Origin: Clostridia bacterium
GTDB taxonomy: Bacteria; Bacillota; Clostridia; Christensenellales; Borkfalkiaceae
Direction of reading: 5' to 3'
DNA length: 64,000 nt
Assembly (NCBI GenBank): GCA_017399945.1
Contig: JAFQAQ010000019.1
Span: forward strand, 1 to 64,000
In this document: one piece after another, positions 16,923 through 25,776 of the stretch
Position numbering within the stretch: the stretch's first letter is position 1
Layout of the letters: every line of letters begins with the position of its first letter
Translations under genes and position numbers: made by a program
The notes under the pieces: model-generated
What the model saw: only the letters and a program-made list of their open reading frames with translations
Told to the model about the DNA's origin: nothing
Database searches by the model: none

Positions 16923-17483
16923 ATGAGAAAAGAAGCGAAAATTGTTAAAACGAGTCCAGAATTTGAACAAACTTCCATTGAAAATTGGGAAGCGTTCGGC
17001 TGGGAACTACTAAGCACGCAAGAAATTCTTGCAAAAGAAAGTCATTTAGAAGACGCAGGTGGCGGAGCAGTGGATAGTGTAATCACTACTACTAACTACG
17101 TTAAGCTTGCCTTTAATCGTGACGTAAACATTAAAAACAAACAAGAACTAGACGAGTTACAAGAAGAATACAGTAAACTAAAATTCAATCCTACAAAACC
17201 TTCGTCTGGTATAGGAACGTTTTTTATGTTGTTGGTTTTTGCAATAGTTGCGGTTATGGTTATGATTAGTCTAGATGTATCAATGAGCGTATGCATTATT
17301 GTTGTAATGTCCGTGCTTTTGATTGGTCTTTTTGTTGTTCAAAACACACAAAATTCTAGGAATAAAATTGCAAGAGAGGAGAATAAGGAAAAAATGCAAG
17401 TGTTGATGGCAAAACGTAAAGTAATAGTTGACAAAGCACGTGCAATACTTGATAAAAACGAGCAGGAAGAAAAACAAAACTAA
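16923..17483 (+). CDS. two-helix membrane protein with a DUF4177-like N-terminus
   Basis: The 186-residue protein has a soluble N-terminal part whose NWEAFGWELLSTQEI stretch resembles the small DUF4177 fold. Two adjacent membrane helices follow (about residues 100-120 and 125-142), then a basic, coiled-coil-like cytoplasmic tail rich in Lys and Glu. I do not recognise a function. The tight XRE control with a consensus promoter suggests a switched gene, as in small phage-derived or stress modules. Confidence 0.65.
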   Translation: MRKEAKIVKTSPEFEQTSIENWEAFGWELLSTQEILAKESHLEDAGGGAVDSVITTTNYVKLAFNRDVNIKNKQELDELQEEYSKLKFNPTKPSSGIGTFFMLLVFAIVAVMVMISLDVSMSVCIIVVMSVLLIGLFVVQNTQNSRNKIAREENKEKMQVLMAKRKVIVDKARAILDKNEQEEKQN

Positions 17484-17514
17484 CTTGCTTGTAACAATAA
17501 TAATCTACTTAAAT

Positions 17515-17545
17515 GAAAACGCTCTCCCAAAAGGAGAGCGTTTTC
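17515..17545. terminator. bidirectional terminator before glyS
   Basis: GAAAACGCTCTCC / GGAGAGCGTTTTC stem, shared by the two convergent genes. Confidence 0.85.
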
Positions 17546-17570
17546 ATATTTTATATTTATAAGTTTTTAA

Positions 17571-18980
17571 TTAGAAAGCGATTTTTTCTTCGATATAAGA
17601 TTTTAACTCGCTAATCGGGATACGTACTTGTTGCATGGAATCTCTTTCACGAACGGTAACGCAACCGTCGGTTTCCGAATCAAAGTCATAAGTAATGCAG
17701 AAAGGAGTTCCGACTTCGTCTTGACGGCGATAACGTTTACCGATAGAACCTGCTTCGTCGTAATCAACGGGGAAGTATTTAGCGAGTTCGCAATAAATTT
17801 TATCAGCACCTTCGCTAAGTTTTTTAGAAAGTGGCAATACTGCCGCCTTAAATGGAGCGAGAGCAGGGTGTAAACGCATTACCACGCGAACGTCGTTCTT
17901 TTCAGCGTCAACCACTTCTTCGTCGTATGCGTTGCAAAGGAACATAAGAACGCTTCTTTCTACGCCAAGGCTAGGTTCAACGACGTATGGGATATATCTT
18001 TCGTTTGCTTCTTGGTCAAAATAAGATAAATCTTTACCCGAAACGTTTTGGTGTTGAGTAAGGTCGTAGTCAGTTCTGTCGGCAATACCCCAAAGTTCGC
18101 CCCAACCGAATGGGAACAAGAACTCAAAGTCGGTGGTTGCCTTAGAGTAAAAGCAAAGTTCTTCTGGGCTATGATCTCTAAGTCTAAGTTTGTTTTCATC
18201 AACGCCAAGGGAGAGTAGCCAATCACGGCAGAAAGTTCTCCAATAAGCAAACCACTCTAAATCAGTGCCGGGTTTGCAGAAAAATTCAAGTTCCATTTGT
18301 TCGAATTCACGTACACGGAAAATAAAGTTACCGGGAGTGATTTCGTTACGGAAGGATTTACCTATTTGACCGATACCGAAAGGCATTTTTTTGCGGGTAG
18401 TACGTTGAACGTTAACGAAGTTAGTGAAAATACCTTGTGCCGTTTCAGGACGGAGATAAACGGTATTTTTAGCGTCTTCGGTAACGCCTTGGAAGGTTTT
18501 GAACATCAAGTTAAATTGACGAATATCCGTAAAGTTATGCTTACCGCAAGTAGGACAAGGGATATTGTGTTCTTCCACGAAAGCTTTCATTTCGGCTTGG
18601 GTAAAAGCGTCGATAGGCTTGTCTAAGGTAAAAGAGTTTTCCGAGCACCAATCTTCAATTAGTTTGTCTGCTCTAAAACGTTCGTGACATTCACGGCAAT
18701 CCATAAGGGGATCGGAAAAACCCGAAAGGTGACCGGAAGCAACCCAAGCTTGTGGGTTCATCAAGATAGCGGCGTCTAGACCAACGTTATACTTGTTTTC
18801 TTGAACGAATTTTTTCCACCAAGCCTTTTTAACGTTGTTTTTAAGTTCAACGCCCAAAGGACCGTAGTCCCAAGTGTTTGCAAGACCACCGTAGATTTCG
18901 CTACCGGGGAATATAAAACCTCTGTTTTTGCATAGGTTAACGATTTTTTCCATAGTTGCAACAGTTTTAATTTCTTCCAT
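17571..18980 (-). CDS. glyS: glycyl-tRNA synthetase, dimeric class II
   Basis: Charges tRNA-Gly. The 469-residue protein is the single-chain (alpha-2, GRS1-type) enzyme rather than the alpha2-beta2 form. Seen: [20 protein letters not shown] near the N-terminus, the class II motif 2 region ([25 protein letters not shown]), motif 3 ([14 protein letters not shown]), and an anticodon-binding domain at the C-terminus. I start it at the ATG at 18980, which has GAGG five bases upstream, rather than twelve codons earlier, where no ribosome site exists. No T-box is visible in front of it. Confidence 0.96.
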   Translation of the reverse strand: MEEIKTVATMEKIVNLCKNRGFIFPGSEIYGGLANTWDYGPLGVELKNNVKKAWWKKFVQENKYNVGLDAAILMNPQAWVASGHLSGFSDPLMDCRECHERFRADKLIEDWCSENSFTLDKPIDAFTQAEMKAFVEEHNIPCPTCGKHNFTDIRQFNLMFKTFQGVTEDAKNTVYLRPETAQGIFTNFVNVQRTTRKKMPFGIGQIGKSFRNEITPGNFIFRVREFEQMELEFFCKPGTDLEWFAYWRTFCRDWLLSLGVDENKLRLRDHSPEELCFYSKATTDFEFLFPFGWGELWGIADRTDYDLTQHQNVSGKDLSYFDQEANERYIPYVVEPSLGVERSVLMFLCNAYDEEVVDAEKNDVRVVMRLHPALAPFKAAVLPLSKKLSEGADKIYCELAKYFPVDYDEAGSIGKRYRRQDEVGTPFCITYDFDSETDGCVTVRERDSMQQVRIPISELKSYIEEKIAF

Positions 18981-19018
18981 AACAACCTCGTAAAATAAAA
19001 ATATATAATAACGCAAAT

Positions 19019-19047
19019 ATTGTACATTATAAAAAATTTTTAGTCAA
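19019..19047 (-). promoter_or_regulatory. promoter of glyS
   Basis: Minus-strand TTGACT (19042-19047), 17-base spacer, TACAAT (19019-19024). Confidence 0.75.
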
Positions 19048-19163
19048 GCAAACGAATAGTTGATAAAATATTTAAATTTTGCTTTTTTTATTTAAGTATT
19101 TGTGGTACAATAAAAGGGTTAAAAAACACCTTTAATAAAAAACCTAAAAAAACGGTGAAATTT

Positions 19164-20801
19164 ATGGTAGAAGCAACTAATTTTATTGAACAAATTATCA
19201 ACGAGGAACTAGAATCCGGCAAAGTAAATTCCGTTTACACTCGTTTTCCCCCCGAACCAAACGGATACCTACATATAGGTCACGCAAAATCCTTATGCAT
19301 AAACTTTGGCATAAAGGAAAAGTATAACGGAAAATGCAACCTATTTTTAGACGACACCAATCCATCAAAAGAAAAAACCGAATTTGTAAACGCCATTAAA
19401 GAAGATATAAAATGGCTAGGTTTTTCTTGGGATAAGGAAACTTACGCTTCGGATTTTTTTCCTAAGATTTACGAGTTAGCAATAGAACTAATCAAAAAAG
19501 GCAAGGCTTTCGTGTGCGATATGAACGCCGAAGAAATAAGCCAAAATCGTGGAACGCTTACTCAGGCCGGCAAAGAGAGTCCTTGGAGAAATAGAAGCGT
19601 AGAAGAAAACCTTGACTTGTTTACGAGAATGAAAAACGGGGAGTTTGCCGACGGCGAAAAATGTTTAAGGGCAAAAATAGACATGGCGTCGCCAAACATC
19701 AACATGCGTGACCCAGTTATTTATAGAATACTACGTCAAACCCATCACAGAACGGGCGACGAATGGTGTATTTACCCAATGTACGATTACGCACATCCTA
19801 TTTGCGACTATATGCAAGGTGTAACCCACTCTATTTGCACCTTAGAGTTTGAAGACCATCGTCCGTTATACGATTGGGTAGGTATTGAACTAGGTTTTGC
19901 GCCAAAGCCAAGGCAAATTGAGTTTGCAAGGCTTAACGTAACCAACTTGGTTATGAGCAAACGTTACCTTAAAAAACTAGTTGAAGATGGCTCGGTAGAA
20001 GGTTGGGACGATCCAAGAATGCCCACCTTAACCGGACTTAGAAACAGGGGAATTCCCGCCCAAGCGCTTAAAGATTTTTGTGGAAGAATAGGCGTAAGCA
20101 AAGCCAATTCGGAAGTTCAAATCAGTTATTTTGAAGCGTGCGTAAGGGAATACTTAAACGCAAATGCGGAAAGGGCGATGGCAGTTCTTAATCCCTTAAA
20201 GGTAACCATTACTAACTATCCCGAAAACCAAACCGAAAGTCTTGATTTTGAAATCAATCCTAGCGACGAGTTAAAACGTACTAGAAAGATAGATTTCTCA
20301 AAGACAATCTATATCGACCAAGACGACTTTTCACTTGCGCCTCCACCCAAGTATTTCAGACTTAAAAAGGACGGTTACGTAAGACTTAAAAGTGCGTATA
20401 TTATTAAATGCGACGACGTGTTGTTTAATGAAGACGGAAGCGTTAAAGAACTTTTATGTTCATACGTTCCCGAATCAAAAAGTGGAAGCGACACTTCGGG
20501 TATAAAAACCAAAGGCGTTATCCAATGGGTAAACGCTGAAAAAGGCAAGGACGTGGAAATTCGTCAGTACGGATATTTGCTTAACGACGAAGAATACGCT
20601 GGGCAAGACTTTTCCGAACGCATGAACAAACAAAGCGTAAAAATCTTTAACGGCAAGGTAGAACCATACGTTTTAGATAACGCAGACGATAGACCATACC
20701 AATTAATGCGTACTGGCTACTTTAAACTTCTTAACGTAAAAGATAAAACTATTCTCAGTGAAATAGTATCCTTAAAAGATAACTTTAACGTAAAAAAATA
20801 A
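19164..20801 (+). CDS. glnS: glutaminyl-tRNA synthetase
   Basis: A class I synthetase that charges tRNA-Gln directly. The 545-residue protein has RFPPEPNGYLHIGHAKS (HIGH at 37-40) and VMSKRYL as the KMSKS loop, followed by the beta-barrel anticodon-binding domains. Many Firmicutes lack GlnRS and make Gln-tRNA by amidation; this one carries the direct enzyme and two tRNA-Gln genes in the window. I prefer the ATG at 19164, with GGTGA five bases upstream, over the GTG at 19155, which is itself part of that ribosome site. Confidence 0.95.
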   Translation: MVEATNFIEQIINEELESGKVNSVYTRFPPEPNGYLHIGHAKSLCINFGIKEKYNGKCNLFLDDTNPSKEKTEFVNAIKEDIKWLGFSWDKETYASDFFPKIYELAIELIKKGKAFVCDMNAEEISQNRGTLTQAGKESPWRNRSVEENLDLFTRMKNGEFADGEKCLRAKIDMASPNINMRDPVIYRILRQTHHRTGDEWCIYPMYDYAHPICDYMQGVTHSICTLEFEDHRPLYDWVGIELGFAPKPRQIEFARLNVTNLVMSKRYLKKLVEDGSVEGWDDPRMPTLTGLRNRGIPAQALKDFCGRIGVSKANSEVQISYFEACVREYLNANAERAMAVLNPLKVTITNYPENQTESLDFEINPSDELKRTRKIDFSKTIYIDQDDFSLAPPPKYFRLKKDGYVRLKSAYIIKCDDVLFNEDGSVKELLCSYVPESKSGSDTSGIKTKGVIQWVNAEKGKDVEIRQYGYLLNDEEYAGQDFSERMNKQSVKIFNGKVEPYVLDNADDRPYQLMRTGYFKLLNVKDKTILSEIVSLKDNFNVKK

Positions 20802-20821
20802 AGGAATATTAAAAGTTAAAA

Positions 20822-20855
20822 AAGAGGTTGCATAAACAGTTTAATGCAACCTCTT
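20822..20855. terminator. bidirectional terminator between glnS and proS
   Basis: AAGAGGTTGCAT / ATGCAACCTCTT stem with a ten-base loop and A/T-rich flanks. Confidence 0.85.
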
Positions 20856-20876
20856 ATCTTTTTAAAAGTATTTTAA

Positions 20877-22574
20877 TTAAAGTTTATTTAATATTTCTTG
20901 CAAAGCGTTTTCGATGGGAGCAGTTAAAGAAAAACTCTTGTCCCTTGCAACCATTTCCACAACGCCTTGTTTAACGTTTCTTGGGCTTACGATAACTCTA
21001 AGTGGAACGCCCAAAAGGTCTGCGTCGGAGAACATAATACCTGCGCTAACGTTTCTATCGTCGTAGATAACTTCAACTCCCTTATCCAAAAGTTTTTGGT
21101 ATAGGTCGTCGGCAATATCTTTAACTTCTTGATTATCGGGACGAACGGCGCATAAATGAACTTGATAGGGTGCGATAGCCTTTGGCCAAATAGGACCGTA
21201 ATCGTCGTGATGAACTTCGCAAATAGCCGCCGCAAGTCTACCAACACCAATACCGTAACAACCCATAATGGGGTTTTTGGTGTTGCCTTCGCTATCAATA
21301 TAAGTCATACCCATAGATTTTGTGTATTTCGTGCCAAGTTGGAAGATGTTGCCAACTTCAATACCACGGGAAATGGTAATGGCAGGTTTTTTACAACAAG
21401 GGCAAATACCACCTTCCTTAATTTTAGCAAAATCGTGATATTCGGCGTTAGGTAAATCCCTTTCCATATCTAAGCCGGTGTAGTGATAATCTTGTTTGTT
21501 AGCGCCACAAACGACGTTGTTTAATCCCTTTAAGGAATTATCTAAAAGAACGATATAATCTCCGTTTAGATTATAAGGTCCAATAAACCCTGCTTGCAGA
21601 CCACAATCTTCGGTGATAGTTGCAGGGTGAATTTCAAAACCTAAATAATTAGTAAGTTTGGTTTCGTTAACTTCCAAATCACCACGCAAGAAAAGAACCA
21701 CGTATTTATCGTCGATATTTCTTTGGTAAACCACAGCCTTGCAAGAAGCCTTTTCGTCGCTATTTAGATATGCGCATACGTCGGCAATAGTTTGTTGATG
21801 CGGGGTATAAACTTCTTTTAGTTGTTCGGAAGGTTGGGTTTTTTGGTTAATAACAATGCTATCGGCAGCTTCCATATTAGCCTTATAACCACACTCTGGG
21901 CAAATTGCAATGGAATCTTCGCCAATACCCGTCAAAAGCATAAATTCGTGGGAGATGCTCCCGCCCATCATACCAGAATCGGAAGCAACCGAAATAACTT
22001 CTGGGATACCACATCTAGCAAAAATTCTTTCATAAGCCTTGTGACACTTGTCGTAATATTGTTCCAAGTCTTGTTGACTAGTATGGAAAGAATAAGCGTC
22101 CTTCATAGTAAATTCTCTAACTCTTATAAGACCGGACTTAGGTCTAGCTTCGTCACGGAACTTAGTTTGAATTTGATAAATCATAAAAGGATACTTATTA
22201 TAACTTTGACCGTATTCTCTAACTAGTCCAACGGCAGCTTCTTCGTGAGTCATACCGAGAACCAAAGGACTTTCGTTTCTATCGTTGAAACGAACAAGTT
22301 CCTTGCCGATACTTTCGTATCTACCCGATTCTTGCCATAAACTAGCAGGCATAACGACGGGGAACTGAACTTCTTGTCCGTCGATAGCGTCCATTTCTTC
22401 ACGTAAAATTTGTTCGATTTTACGGGTAATTCTTTTTAAGGGCATATAAGACGAATAAATACCGTTAGCAACGTATTTCATATACCCGCCACGAACCATA
22501 AGCGCGTGACTTTCCACCGTGCAGTCAGAAGGTTTTTCCTTAAACCTTTCGCCAACTAATTTTTCTAATTTCAT
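20877..22574 (-). CDS. proS: prolyl-tRNA synthetase, bacterial type
   Basis: Charges tRNA-Pro. The 565-residue protein has the bacterial layout: a class II core with motif 2 (RDEARPKSGLIRVREFTMKDAYSF), the inserted editing domain at about residues 225-390, motif 3 (GCYGIGVGRLAAAI), and the C-terminal anticodon-binding domain. The start has CGGAGG upstream. Expression is under a T-box leader that reads uncharged tRNA-Pro (next feature). Transcription ends at the hairpin shared with glnS. Confidence 0.97.
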   Translation of the reverse strand: MKLEKLVGERFKEKPSDCTVESHALMVRGGYMKYVANGIYSSYMPLKRITRKIEQILREEMDAIDGQEVQFPVVMPASLWQESGRYESIGKELVRFNDRNESPLVLGMTHEEAAVGLVREYGQSYNKYPFMIYQIQTKFRDEARPKSGLIRVREFTMKDAYSFHTSQQDLEQYYDKCHKAYERIFARCGIPEVISVASDSGMMGGSISHEFMLLTGIGEDSIAICPECGYKANMEAADSIVINQKTQPSEQLKEVYTPHQQTIADVCAYLNSDEKASCKAVVYQRNIDDKYVVLFLRGDLEVNETKLTNYLGFEIHPATITEDCGLQAGFIGPYNLNGDYIVLLDNSLKGLNNVVCGANKQDYHYTGLDMERDLPNAEYHDFAKIKEGGICPCCKKPAITISRGIEVGNIFQLGTKYTKSMGMTYIDSEGNTKNPIMGCYGIGVGRLAAAICEVHHDDYGPIWPKAIAPYQVHLCAVRPDNQEVKDIADDLYQKLLDKGVEVIYDDRNVSAGIMFSDADLLGVPLRVIVSPRNVKQGVVEMVARDKSFSLTAPIENALQEILNKL

Positions 22575-22591
22575 AATAAACCTCCGTAAAA

Positions 22592-22840
22592 ATTACGTAT
22601 AAAAAAACCCTAAGCAAAAATTTTGCTTAGGGCGAACTGACTAGTCCGTGTTACCACCTAAATTCGGATATAACTATCCGCTCTCAATCGGCAAACTGCC
22701 GTTTCTCTATTACGGGAGAAACCCGTTGACGCTTAGTTGAACTAAAAAGTCCGTTAGGCGCACTGCTCCAAGACGGGTTCGGGAATTACGTTTAAGGACT
22801 TACACCAACCGTCCTCTCTCTAAAAAACAATAACGACCTA
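22592..22840 (-). promoter_or_regulatory. T-box riboswitch (tRNA-Pro) controlling proS
   Basis: Read on the minus strand: a stem I start with AGAGAG and GGTTGGTG, a specifier-loop segment GAA-CCC-G whose CCC (22775-22777) is a proline codon, and GGAGC. The antiterminator T-box sequence GGTGGTAACACGG lies near 22648-22660. A terminator CCCTAAGC...GCTTAGGG with seven T ends just before the proS ribosome site. Uncharged tRNA-Pro would stabilise the antiterminator and turn proS on. Confidence 0.93.
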
Positions 22841-22877
22841 CTATTTCTTTTCATCGCTTTATATTCAATTTTAATTA

Positions 22878-22906
22878 AATATAACACACAAAGTAAAAAA
22901 AATCAA
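22878..22906 (-). promoter_or_regulatory. promoter of the proS T-box transcript
   Basis: Minus-strand TTGATT (22901-22906), 17-base spacer, TATATT (22878-22883). Confidence 0.65.
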
Positions 22907-22926
22907 TTAATTTATAGACGTTTGGT

Positions 22927-23610
22927 CTAAAAAACTTCTCTTATAGCAAGCACTTGACCGGAAAGACCGTCAACTAGCAAAGCTTTAAGTCCACCTTTTG
23001 CCGTGCAAAATCCAACGTACCAATAAGATTTGTTATCTTTAACCAAAACTTTCATACGAATTTCAGCGGTAAATCTTCCGTTTTGGTCGTAATAAGAGTC
23101 GATAAGTTCTTTTTGATTTTTAACCAAACAACTAAGAGCGTTTACGTAACTTATAGTATCTTTTGGCAATAAAGATACTAAATTAACGTTAACAATATCA
23201 GAAGCCTTGCTTATTTTAACGTCAAAACTTTTAAGGTCAAAATTTTCAATTTCAAACCAAACTGAAAGTCTGTCGTTAGTGGGGTTATGTAAAAACTTAT
23301 CCGAATAATTAACCCCGTTAAAACTAAACTCAACGCGATACTCGGCGTTAAAATCGATGACTTCGGGAAGAATAAAAGTAAGATAATACCTTTTTTGCAT
23401 AACCTTACTATCGTTATCGTAAGGGGTTTCCTTAAACCCGTAATGCGCCTTTACCTTTAAGGTGTCGGTTTGACCAAAAAAAGTATCCGTTCTCAGTTCG
23501 CTTAAATATTCTTCAAGCCCCTGAGTCTTTGCGTGCGAACACCCGATAAAAAAACTAAAACAAAACAAAATGCAAAAAGATAATACTAAAACCTTTTTTA
23601 ACTTAACCAT
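22927..23610 (-). CDS. hypothetical lipoprotein
   Basis: The 227-residue protein has a lipoprotein signal (basic start, hydrophobic core, FIGC with C24 lipidated). The rest is beta-rich with no motif I recognise, and ends with YWYVGFCTAKGGLKALLVDGLSGQVLAIREVF, which resembles a PepSY-like or other small beta-meander end. It lies between the T-box and a divergent membrane-anchored protein. The stop is only about 20 bases from the proS leader promoter. No function is proposed. Confidence 0.7.
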   Translation of the reverse strand: MVKLKKVLVLSFCILFCFSFFIGCSHAKTQGLEEYLSELRTDTFFGQTDTLKVKAHYGFKETPYDNDSKVMQKRYYLTFILPEVIDFNAEYRVEFSFNGVNYSDKFLHNPTNDRLSVWFEIENFDLKSFDVKISKASDIVNVNLVSLLPKDTISYVNALSCLVKNQKELIDSYYDQNGRFTAEIRMKVLVKDNKSYWYVGFCTAKGGLKALLVDGLSGQVLAIREVF

Positions 23611-23746
23611 AACAAACCGTCCTTAAACTATTTTTATGTGCAAACGGCTAATTTGATTACAAAAGGTAAAAATAATGGTAATTAGATTGATTTTTTAATT
23701 ATATTTTGGTAAAATAATAAAAAACACCAAAATGGAGTAAGTACTC

Positions 23747-24364
23747 TTGAAAAAACTAGTATTAAAAACCGTGGCTATAACCCTTGCGGCAGTGTTGTGT
23801 TTATCACTTATCGTTTACGGGATAATAGCCCTTTCAAGCCCTATAACTTTGGCAAAGGCATACGACGGGTTAGGTTGGTATAAACCTGCCGTTCGTTATT
23901 ATGAAAATCAATACGAAAAAACCCAAAGTAACGACGACTTGTTTGTTCTTTGCACCAAGGTGAACGAGTATACGGACTCGCAAAGGGCAGTTAAATATCT
24001 TGGCGAACTTATCGAAAAAGAAGATTATTTAGATTATTGCGAGAAAGTGGATAAAGAGCAAAAAGACCAAGAGTTTACTACCGAAAACTTTATTGACGGA
24101 AAGTACGTAGTCGCAGTGTTTTCCCTTCGTGGAATGTCAAAGGCAATTACCCAAGCTAAGAAAATGATTGAAAACGGTTACGACGATTACAATCCTTTCT
24201 TCTTGTTATATACGGACGCAAACCTAAACCTAACCAAAGAACAGCTAACCGCCTTAAAATCTGAAATTAGCACCTTGACGATAACCTTGCCTTCTTCGGC
24301 AGAAAGGTTACGCGCGGTTAACGATTTAGCAAACGTTAAAAAATTATTAGAATCTATGGAATAA
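23747..24364 (+). CDS. membrane-anchored protein with a repeat-like helical domain
   Basis: The 205-residue protein has one N-terminal membrane helix (about residues 8-28) and an extracytoplasmic helical domain. Its segments AVRYYENQYEKTQSNDDLFVLCTKVNEYTDSQRAVKYLGELIEKEDYLDYC look like tetratricopeptide-type repeats. It starts at TTG, with GGAG nine bases upstream. It is followed by a terminator and then a CPBP protease with its own ribosome site. No specific function is recognised. Confidence 0.65.
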   Translation: MKKLVLKTVAITLAAVLCLSLIVYGIIALSSPITLAKAYDGLGWYKPAVRYYENQYEKTQSNDDLFVLCTKVNEYTDSQRAVKYLGELIEKEDYLDYCEKVDKEQKDQEFTTENFIDGKYVVAVFSLRGMSKAITQAKKMIENGYDDYNPFFLLYTDANLNLTKEQLTALKSEISTLTITLPSSAERLRAVNDLANVKKLLESME

Positions 24365-24368
24365 TAAA

Positions 24369-24391
24369 AAACCGCACGGAAAGTGCGGTTT
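24369..24391 (+). terminator. intrinsic terminator
   Basis: AAACCGCAC-GGAAA-GTGCGGTTT followed by TATTAGTTTTT. Confidence 0.75.
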
Positions 24392-24412
24392 ATTAGTTTT
24401 TAAGGAGAAATT

Positions 24413-25279
24413 ATGAAAAACAACGCAAAAACAACGTATAATGGCGGACTATATTTTTTCGCCATGTTTTGCGTATACGTGTTGTTTGCCTTTATCGGTC
24501 AATCGATAACGGCTAGCGTATTTACGTTTGGCAGTAGAGCGTATAACCTTATAGTATCTCTCTTTCCAATATTAGCACTGGTTTGCATAACCGTTTACGC
24601 AAAGATAAAACAACAAAAAACTTTCAAGTGCTTGTTATTATTAAACCAATTCAAACCAATAAACTTGCTTTTAGCGATTATGCTAGCGGTAGGAATGTTT
24701 CTAGGTCTAGGCTTTATAAACCAAATAATAATAAACGGACTAGAAAGCGTTGGTTTAACCATTCCACAATCAACAGTCGTAGTAAAAGACACGGGGGATT
24801 TTATAGGTTACGCCGTAACACTTTGTCTGCTACCTGCCGTTTTTGAAGAGTTATTTTTCCGCGGAGTGTTGCTAAACGATATAAAAGAGTATAACCCCCT
24901 TCACGTTTCGTTGTTTATCGGTGGGCTTTTTGCTTTATATCACGGCAGTTTATCCCAACTAGTTTATCAATTTGTTTACGGAACTTTACTTACCTTTCTT
25001 GCAATAAAATCGGGCAGTAGTTTACCTTGTATAATAGCGCATTTTTTGAATAATTTTACTATAATACTACTTGAATATTTAGGCGTTTACCTAAACCTTT
25101 TAAACCCCGTGGTTATAGTAGTTGGTCTGATTGTTTTAGGCGTGTTTTTAACTGTTTTAATAAAAGGTTATAATAAACAAAATTGTCAAAGTTTACCTAG
25201 AAAATACTACGCTAATTTATATTCTGTAACGGGTGCGATTTTGTGTTTATCACTAATTATTTTAGGGCTTTTTTCATAG
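24413..25279 (+). CDS. CPBP-family intramembrane metalloprotease
   Basis: The 288-residue protein has about eight membrane helices and the CPBP/Abi (CAAX-prenyl protease 2) motifs: E145-E146-x3-R150, a histidine at H177 (LYHG), and H210-x3-N214. In Firmicutes such proteins work in bacteriocin self-immunity or in maturation of secreted peptides, but no bacteriocin gene is seen nearby. rlmH begins nine bases after its stop, so the two are probably co-transcribed. Confidence 0.88.
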   Translation: MKNNAKTTYNGGLYFFAMFCVYVLFAFIGQSITASVFTFGSRAYNLIVSLFPILALVCITVYAKIKQQKTFKCLLLLNQFKPINLLLAIMLAVGMFLGLGFINQIIINGLESVGLTIPQSTVVVKDTGDFIGYAVTLCLLPAVFEELFFRGVLLNDIKEYNPLHVSLFIGGLFALYHGSLSQLVYQFVYGTLLTFLAIKSGSSLPCIIAHFLNNFTIILLEYLGVYLNLLNPVVIVVGLIVLGVFLTVLIKGYNKQNCQSLPRKYYANLYSVTGAILCLSLIILGLFS

Positions 25280-25287
25280 GTGAAGAA

Positions 25288-25761
25288 ATGATAAAAATAA
25301 ACGTGGTTGCAGTTGGCAAAATTAAAGAAGATTATTTTTCTAAGGCGATAGCCGAATACCAAAAACGCCTTAGCCGTTTTTGCGAGTTCAATATTATAGA
25401 AGTACCCGAAGAAAACTATGCCAAGTTTGAAGAAGGGTTAGTTGCCAAAATTAAAAAAAAGGAAGCAGAAAATATTGCTCCAAACTTAAAAGGATACCTT
25501 TTTGCCACTGCCATAGAAGGCAAAAAATACGATAGCGTTGCCTTTGCAAAAAAACTAAAAAATATATCGGATAGCGGTCAAGGAGTAATAACTTTCGTGA
25601 TAGGTGGTTCTTACGGGCTAGACGACAGCGTTAAAACTCGCGCGGACTCGCTTATTTCTTTTTCGGATATGACCTTTCCGCACACTTTTTTTAGAGTAAT
25701 GCTAACCGAACAACTTTATAGGGCTTTTTGTATTAATTCGGGGGTATCCTACCATAAATAA
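25288..25761 (+). CDS. rlmH: 23S rRNA (pseudouridine-1915-N3) methyltransferase RlmH
   Basis: A SPOUT-class methyltransferase acting on pseudouridine 1915 in helix 69 of 23S rRNA. The 157-residue protein (family about 155-160) has FVIGGSYGLDD as the SAM knot and FPHTFFRVMLTEQLYRAFCINSGVSYHK at the end, the usual RlmH signature. I use the ATG at 25288, preceded by AGGTGA, because homology begins there. The longer upstream reading overlaps the preceding gene. Confidence 0.95.
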   Translation: MIKINVVAVGKIKEDYFSKAIAEYQKRLSRFCEFNIIEVPEENYAKFEEGLVAKIKKKEAENIAPNLKGYLFATAIEGKKYDSVAFAKKLKNISDSGQGVITFVIGGSYGLDDSVKTRADSLISFSDMTFPHTFFRVMLTEQLYRAFCINSGVSYHK

Positions 25762-25776
25762 CGCATATATTAGTCT

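Noticed and set aside
18776-19027. Alternative longer start of glyS and an overlapping ORF upstream
   Set aside because: The extra N-terminal residues ([12 protein letters not shown]) run through the promoter region and have no ribosome site; GAGG precedes the ATG at 18980.
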